Of a stretch of DNA of 7,619 bases, positions 6,484-7,619 are shown one piece after another. The notes below the pieces were generated by a model that was not told the origin of the DNA, searched no databases, and was given only the letters and a program-made list of their open reading frames with translations. The position numbers and the translations under genes were made by a program. Position 1 is the stretch's first letter. Each line of letters opens with the position of its first letter. Where the stretch lies: assembly GCA_014382645.1 (NCBI GenBank), contig JACNJI010000196.1, forward strand, positions 1 through 7,619, written 5' to 3'. The DNA comes from Verrucomicrobiota bacterium (GTDB taxonomy: Bacteria > Verrucomicrobiota > Verrucomicrobiia > Opitutales > Seribacteraceae).

Positions 6484-6513
6484 ATTATGGATGCCTTTAA
6501 GGCATACGGTCAA
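6484..6513 (-). promoter_or_regulatory. Predicted sigma-70-like promoter of the BrnT-like operon
   Basis: On the minus strand TTGACC (6508-6513) is a 5/6 match to the -35 consensus and CATAAT (6484-6489) a 5/6 match to the -10, separated by 18 nt. The expected start of transcription is at about 6477, one or two bases before the ATG at 6475, so the mRNA would be nearly leaderless. Confidence 0.7.
6491..6505. promoter_or_regulatory. Palindromic operator candidate inside the BrnT-like promoter
   Basis: ATGCCTTTAAGGCAT on the plus strand is a perfect 7-bp inverted repeat around one central base. It lies wholly within the spacer between the -35 and -10 boxes. Binding there by a ribbon-helix-helix antitoxin dimer would block RNA polymerase, giving the autorepression usual for such operons. 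The binding itself is inferred. Confidence 0.65.
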
Positions 6514-6591
6514 GTGCTTTTCAAATGAAAGGAAGTACGTGACTTGGTGGTTACGTGGGATTACCGTGGCGGACGGCATGGGACGCTCTCG

Positions 6592-6631
6592 CTGGATTGC
6601 CGCGTCGGGGCTACCCCTCCTCGCAATGACA
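6592..6631 (+). repeat. Intergenic palindromic repeat, forward copy 2
   Basis: CTGGATTGCCGCGTCGGGGC to CTCGCAATGACA, with apical stem GGGG/CCCC around CTA. It is the first of three alternating copies in the gap between the BrnT-like operon and hicA. Confidence 0.87.
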
Positions 6632-6693
6632 AAAAGGGGACGGGAATGGCCGAGGTGGGTTCGTCTCAGGTTTTCGGGCGTATCACCCCACGC

Positions 6694-6728
6694 TGTCATT
6701 GCGAGCCCGTCAGGGCGTGGCAATCCAG
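6694..6728 (-). repeat. Intergenic palindromic repeat, reverse copy 2
   Basis: TGTCATTGCGAGCCCGTCAG to GGCAATCCAG, with apical stem GCCC/GGGC around GTCA. It is nearly identical to the copy at 7408-7442. Confidence 0.87.
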
Positions 6729-6782
6729 TCTGAGGCGTCATGCGGGATGCCGGGGCGATGCGGGGGTTGCACAATGGTTCCG

Positions 6783-6823
6783 CTGGATTGCCATGTCGGG
6801 GCTTTGCCCCTCCTTCAATGACA
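6783..6823 (+). repeat. Intergenic palindromic repeat, forward copy 3
   Basis: CTGGATTGCCATGTCGGGGC to CTTCAATGACA, with apical stem GGGGC/GCCCC around TTT. Its right end has lost the CGC of CTCGCAATG, so it is slightly decayed. Confidence 0.82.
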
Positions 6824-6898
6824 ACGGGGAAAGTGGTGGGCGTTCTGGCTTGTCCCAGTTTTCGTCCGCCCTCTTCTGTCGCCTCGTCCGTGACTCCC

Positions 6899-7129
6899 TT
6901 ACTTCAGAACCGCTGTAAAATCATCGGGATCCACGCCCGCCTGCCTCAGGATACCCCGAAGCGTACCGCGATCCAGTTCCCGGTGCATCGGTACCACGCA
7001 CCCCACCGAACCCGATTTCGTTTCCTTCCGCAAAACGACGTGCGAACCACGCTGACGCACAAAACGAAACCCCAATTGTTCCAAAGCCTCCCGGGTCTCC
7101 TTGCCCGAGACGACAGGCAGTTTAGGCAT
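6899..7129 (-). CDS. hicA: HicA-type toxin (mRNA interferase)
   Basis: 76 residues, full length for HicA, which has a small double-stranded-RNA-binding-domain-like fold. The N-terminus MPKLPVVSGKETREALEQLGF matches the family pattern L-x-x-(V/L)-x-G-x-E-(V/T)-x-x-A-L-x-x-x-G-F. The catalytic histidine is H30 in RQRGSHVVL, followed by VPMHRELDRGTLRGILRQAGV (46-66), the usual P-x-H-x-E-(L/I)-x-x-G-T-L-x-x-I-(L/I)-(R/K)-x-A motif. By family knowledge it cleaves mRNA in a ribosome-independent way and is blocked by HicB. Its ATG lies inside the HicB stop region (ATGCCTAA, 8-nt overlap), so it is translationally coupled. Antitoxin-first order is one of the two common arrangements. All key residues are present, so the toxin looks active. 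No terminator was recognised downstream, where repeat remnants begin. Confidence 0.95.
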   Translation of the reverse strand: MPKLPVVSGKETREALEQLGFRFVRQRGSHVVLRKETKSGSVGCVVPMHRELDRGTLRGILRQAGVDPDDFTAVLK

Positions 7130-7340
7130 GAGCCGGGTCTACCTCGAAACTCGCCAAGGTCGTATCAATGCCCCTTCTAGCCAACTCCGGAAACTCCTCC
7201 ACGTATAGGGTGGTAGCCTCGCGCAGGTTGCCCAAGGCATCCTCCCTGTCGGTTCCCTGAGTGGTGGTGCCGGTCTCCGGGTTGTAGGCCACGAAAACGC
7301 CTTCCATCTCCCCGGGATATATGACTGCAGTCAATTTCAT
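7122..7340 (-). CDS. hicB: HicB-type antitoxin (short form)
   Basis: 72 residues from ATG at 7340. The sequence shows the HicB partial RNase-H-like fold: first strand KLTAVIYPGEMEGVFVAY (2-19), then NPETGTTTQGTDREDALGNLREATTLYVEEF (20-50), where the G-x-x-T-x-G-x-(T/D)-x-E-(E/D)-A-x-x-N-x-x-E-A spacing is diagnostic. The tail RRGIDTTLASFEVD is the final strand. There is no C-terminal ribbon-helix-helix or helix-turn-helix domain, so this is the short HicB type and promoter binding, if any, must be by another route. It neutralises the HicA product by covering its active site (family knowledge). A TTGACC/TAGGCT promoter-like pair ends 6 nt upstream of the ATG, suggesting a leaderless transcript; no Shine-Dalgarno sequence is present. 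Confidence 0.93.
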   Translation of the reverse strand: MKLTAVIYPGEMEGVFVAYNPETGTTTQGTDREDALGNLREATTLYVEEFPELARRGIDTTLASFEVDPAHA

Positions 7341-7346
7341 GCTCGT

Positions 7347-7375
7347 AGCCTAGCGCCTTCGCTCAAGACGGTCAA
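7347..7375 (-). promoter_or_regulatory. Predicted promoter of hicBA
   Basis: On the minus strand TTGACC (7370-7375, the same -35 as the BrnT-like operon), a 17-nt spacer and TAGGCT (7347-7352, a weak 3/6 -10) end 6 nt before the hicB ATG. The spacing is ideal, but the -10 match is poor, so the call is moderate. If correct, transcription starts at or next to the ATG. Confidence 0.45.
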
Positions 7376-7407
7376 GGCACCGCTGCCCTACGCACCACAC
7401 GCACGCT

Positions 7408-7442
7408 TGTCATTGCGAGCCCGGCAGGGCGTGGCAATCCAG
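7408..7442 (-). repeat. Intergenic palindromic repeat, reverse copy 3
   Basis: TGTCATTGCGAGCCCGGCAG to GGCAATCCAG, with apical stem GCCC/GGGC. It lies upstream of the hicBA promoter candidate. Confidence 0.87.
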
Positions 7443-7477
7443 TCTGGGTCGTGATGCGGGATGCCGGACGCGGTCCG

Positions 7478-7513
7478 CTGGATTGCCGCGTCGCTGCGCT
7501 CCTCGCAATGACA
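7478..7513 (+). repeat. Intergenic palindromic repeat, forward copy 4
   Basis: CTGGATTGCCGCGTCGCTGC to CTCGCAATGACA. This is the shortest copy, and its core (GTCGCTGCGCTC) matches the form of this repeat seen widely in other bacteria. Confidence 0.87.
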
Positions 7514-7572
7514 AGGTGTGGAGCGAATGGGCGGGGTGGTTCGTCTCAGTTTTCGGATGCCTGGCCCAGTGC

Positions 7573-7619
7573 TGTCATTGCGAGGAAGGTCTCGAAGAGA
7601 ACTGACGTGGCAATCCAGT
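7573..7619 (-). repeat. Intergenic palindromic repeat, reverse copy 4, at window end
   Basis: TGTCATTGCGAGGAAGGTCT to GGCAATCCAGT, with a different apical stem (TCTC/GAGA around GAA). The end of the repeat coincides with the window end, so whether the array continues is unknown. Confidence 0.85.

Larger units (their letters stand above)
6514..6898. other. Gene-free stretch of repeats between BrnT-like promoter and hicA
   Basis: No gene is supported here. From 6514 to 6591 there is unique sequence with no recognised signal. From 6592 to 6823 there are three alternating palindromic repeat copies with their conserved spacers. From 6824 to 6898 a weak echo of the spacer (CCAGTTTTCG near 6855) suggests a decayed further unit. 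Open frames in this stretch run through the repeats and are judged non-coding. Confidence 0.75.

Noticed and set aside
6472..6774. Minus-strand 100-codon frame between hicA and the BrnT-like gene
   Set aside because: It is a translation of the palindromic repeats and of the promoter region; it would also overlay the operator. Such repeat-derived frames are commonly annotated in error.
6544..7180. Plus-strand frames across the repeat cluster and hicA
   Set aside because: They consist of repeat sequence plus the antisense of hicA, with no family features.
5732..7619. CRISPR array
   Set aside because: The repeats alternate in orientation, vary in length, and have spacers that are conserved rather than unique; no cas gene is present.
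5732..7619. Insertion sequence
   Set aside because: No transposase-like protein is encoded between any pair of repeats, and no target-site duplication was recognised.
1..7619. tRNA, rRNA or riboswitch
   Set aside because: No cloverleaf, conserved rRNA segment or known aptamer pattern was recognised on either strand.

Overview
The window most likely comes from a member of the PVC superphylum (Planctomycetota or Verrucomicrobiota). The reason is the left half: a minus-strand cluster of two Tat-exported DUF1501 proteins and one large secreted protein with cytochrome-c-like motifs, DUF1549 and DUF1553. This combination is characteristic of and abundant in those phyla. Several starts lack a good Shine-Dalgarno sequence, and two toxin-antitoxin operons look nearly leaderless, which also fits such bacteria. 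I cannot name a genus. Every gene I can support lies on the minus strand, so transcription runs from right to left.

Layout in transcription order. (1) 7340-6899: a HicB/HicA toxin-antitoxin pair with an 8-nt overlap. (2) 6475-5902: a BrnT-like toxin followed by a CopG/ribbon-helix-helix antitoxin, also with an 8-nt overlap. A promoter-like sequence in front of this pair holds a perfect 15-bp palindrome between its -35 and -10 boxes. (3) 5611-5161: a DUF4160-like protein overlapping a small unrecognised protein. This resembles the two-gene organisation of the neighbouring modules but has no assigned function. (4) 4951-3584 and 3438-2149: two tandem DUF1501 paralogues. (5) 2109 to beyond position 1: the DUF1549/DUF1553 protein, with its C-terminus outside the window.

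The gaps around the small two-gene modules are filled with copies of a roughly 35-47-bp palindromic repeat with ends like CTGGATTGCC and CGCAATGACA. This sequence type is widespread in bacterial intergenic regions. The copies alternate in orientation and are joined by two conserved spacer types, so the repeated unit here is larger than the single hairpin. Nine copies or remnants are listed. No transposase, integrase, CRISPR array, tRNA or rRNA was seen.

Functional reading: the left half is probably one export and redox-associated operon of unknown biochemical role. The right half is a small accessory island of toxin-antitoxin-like modules set among repeats. I found no clearly new defence system. 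The best leads are the DUF4160/unknown-protein pair, the embedded palindromic operator, the leaderless arrangement, the composite repeat architecture, and a 19-bp element shared by the leaders of the two DUF1501 genes.
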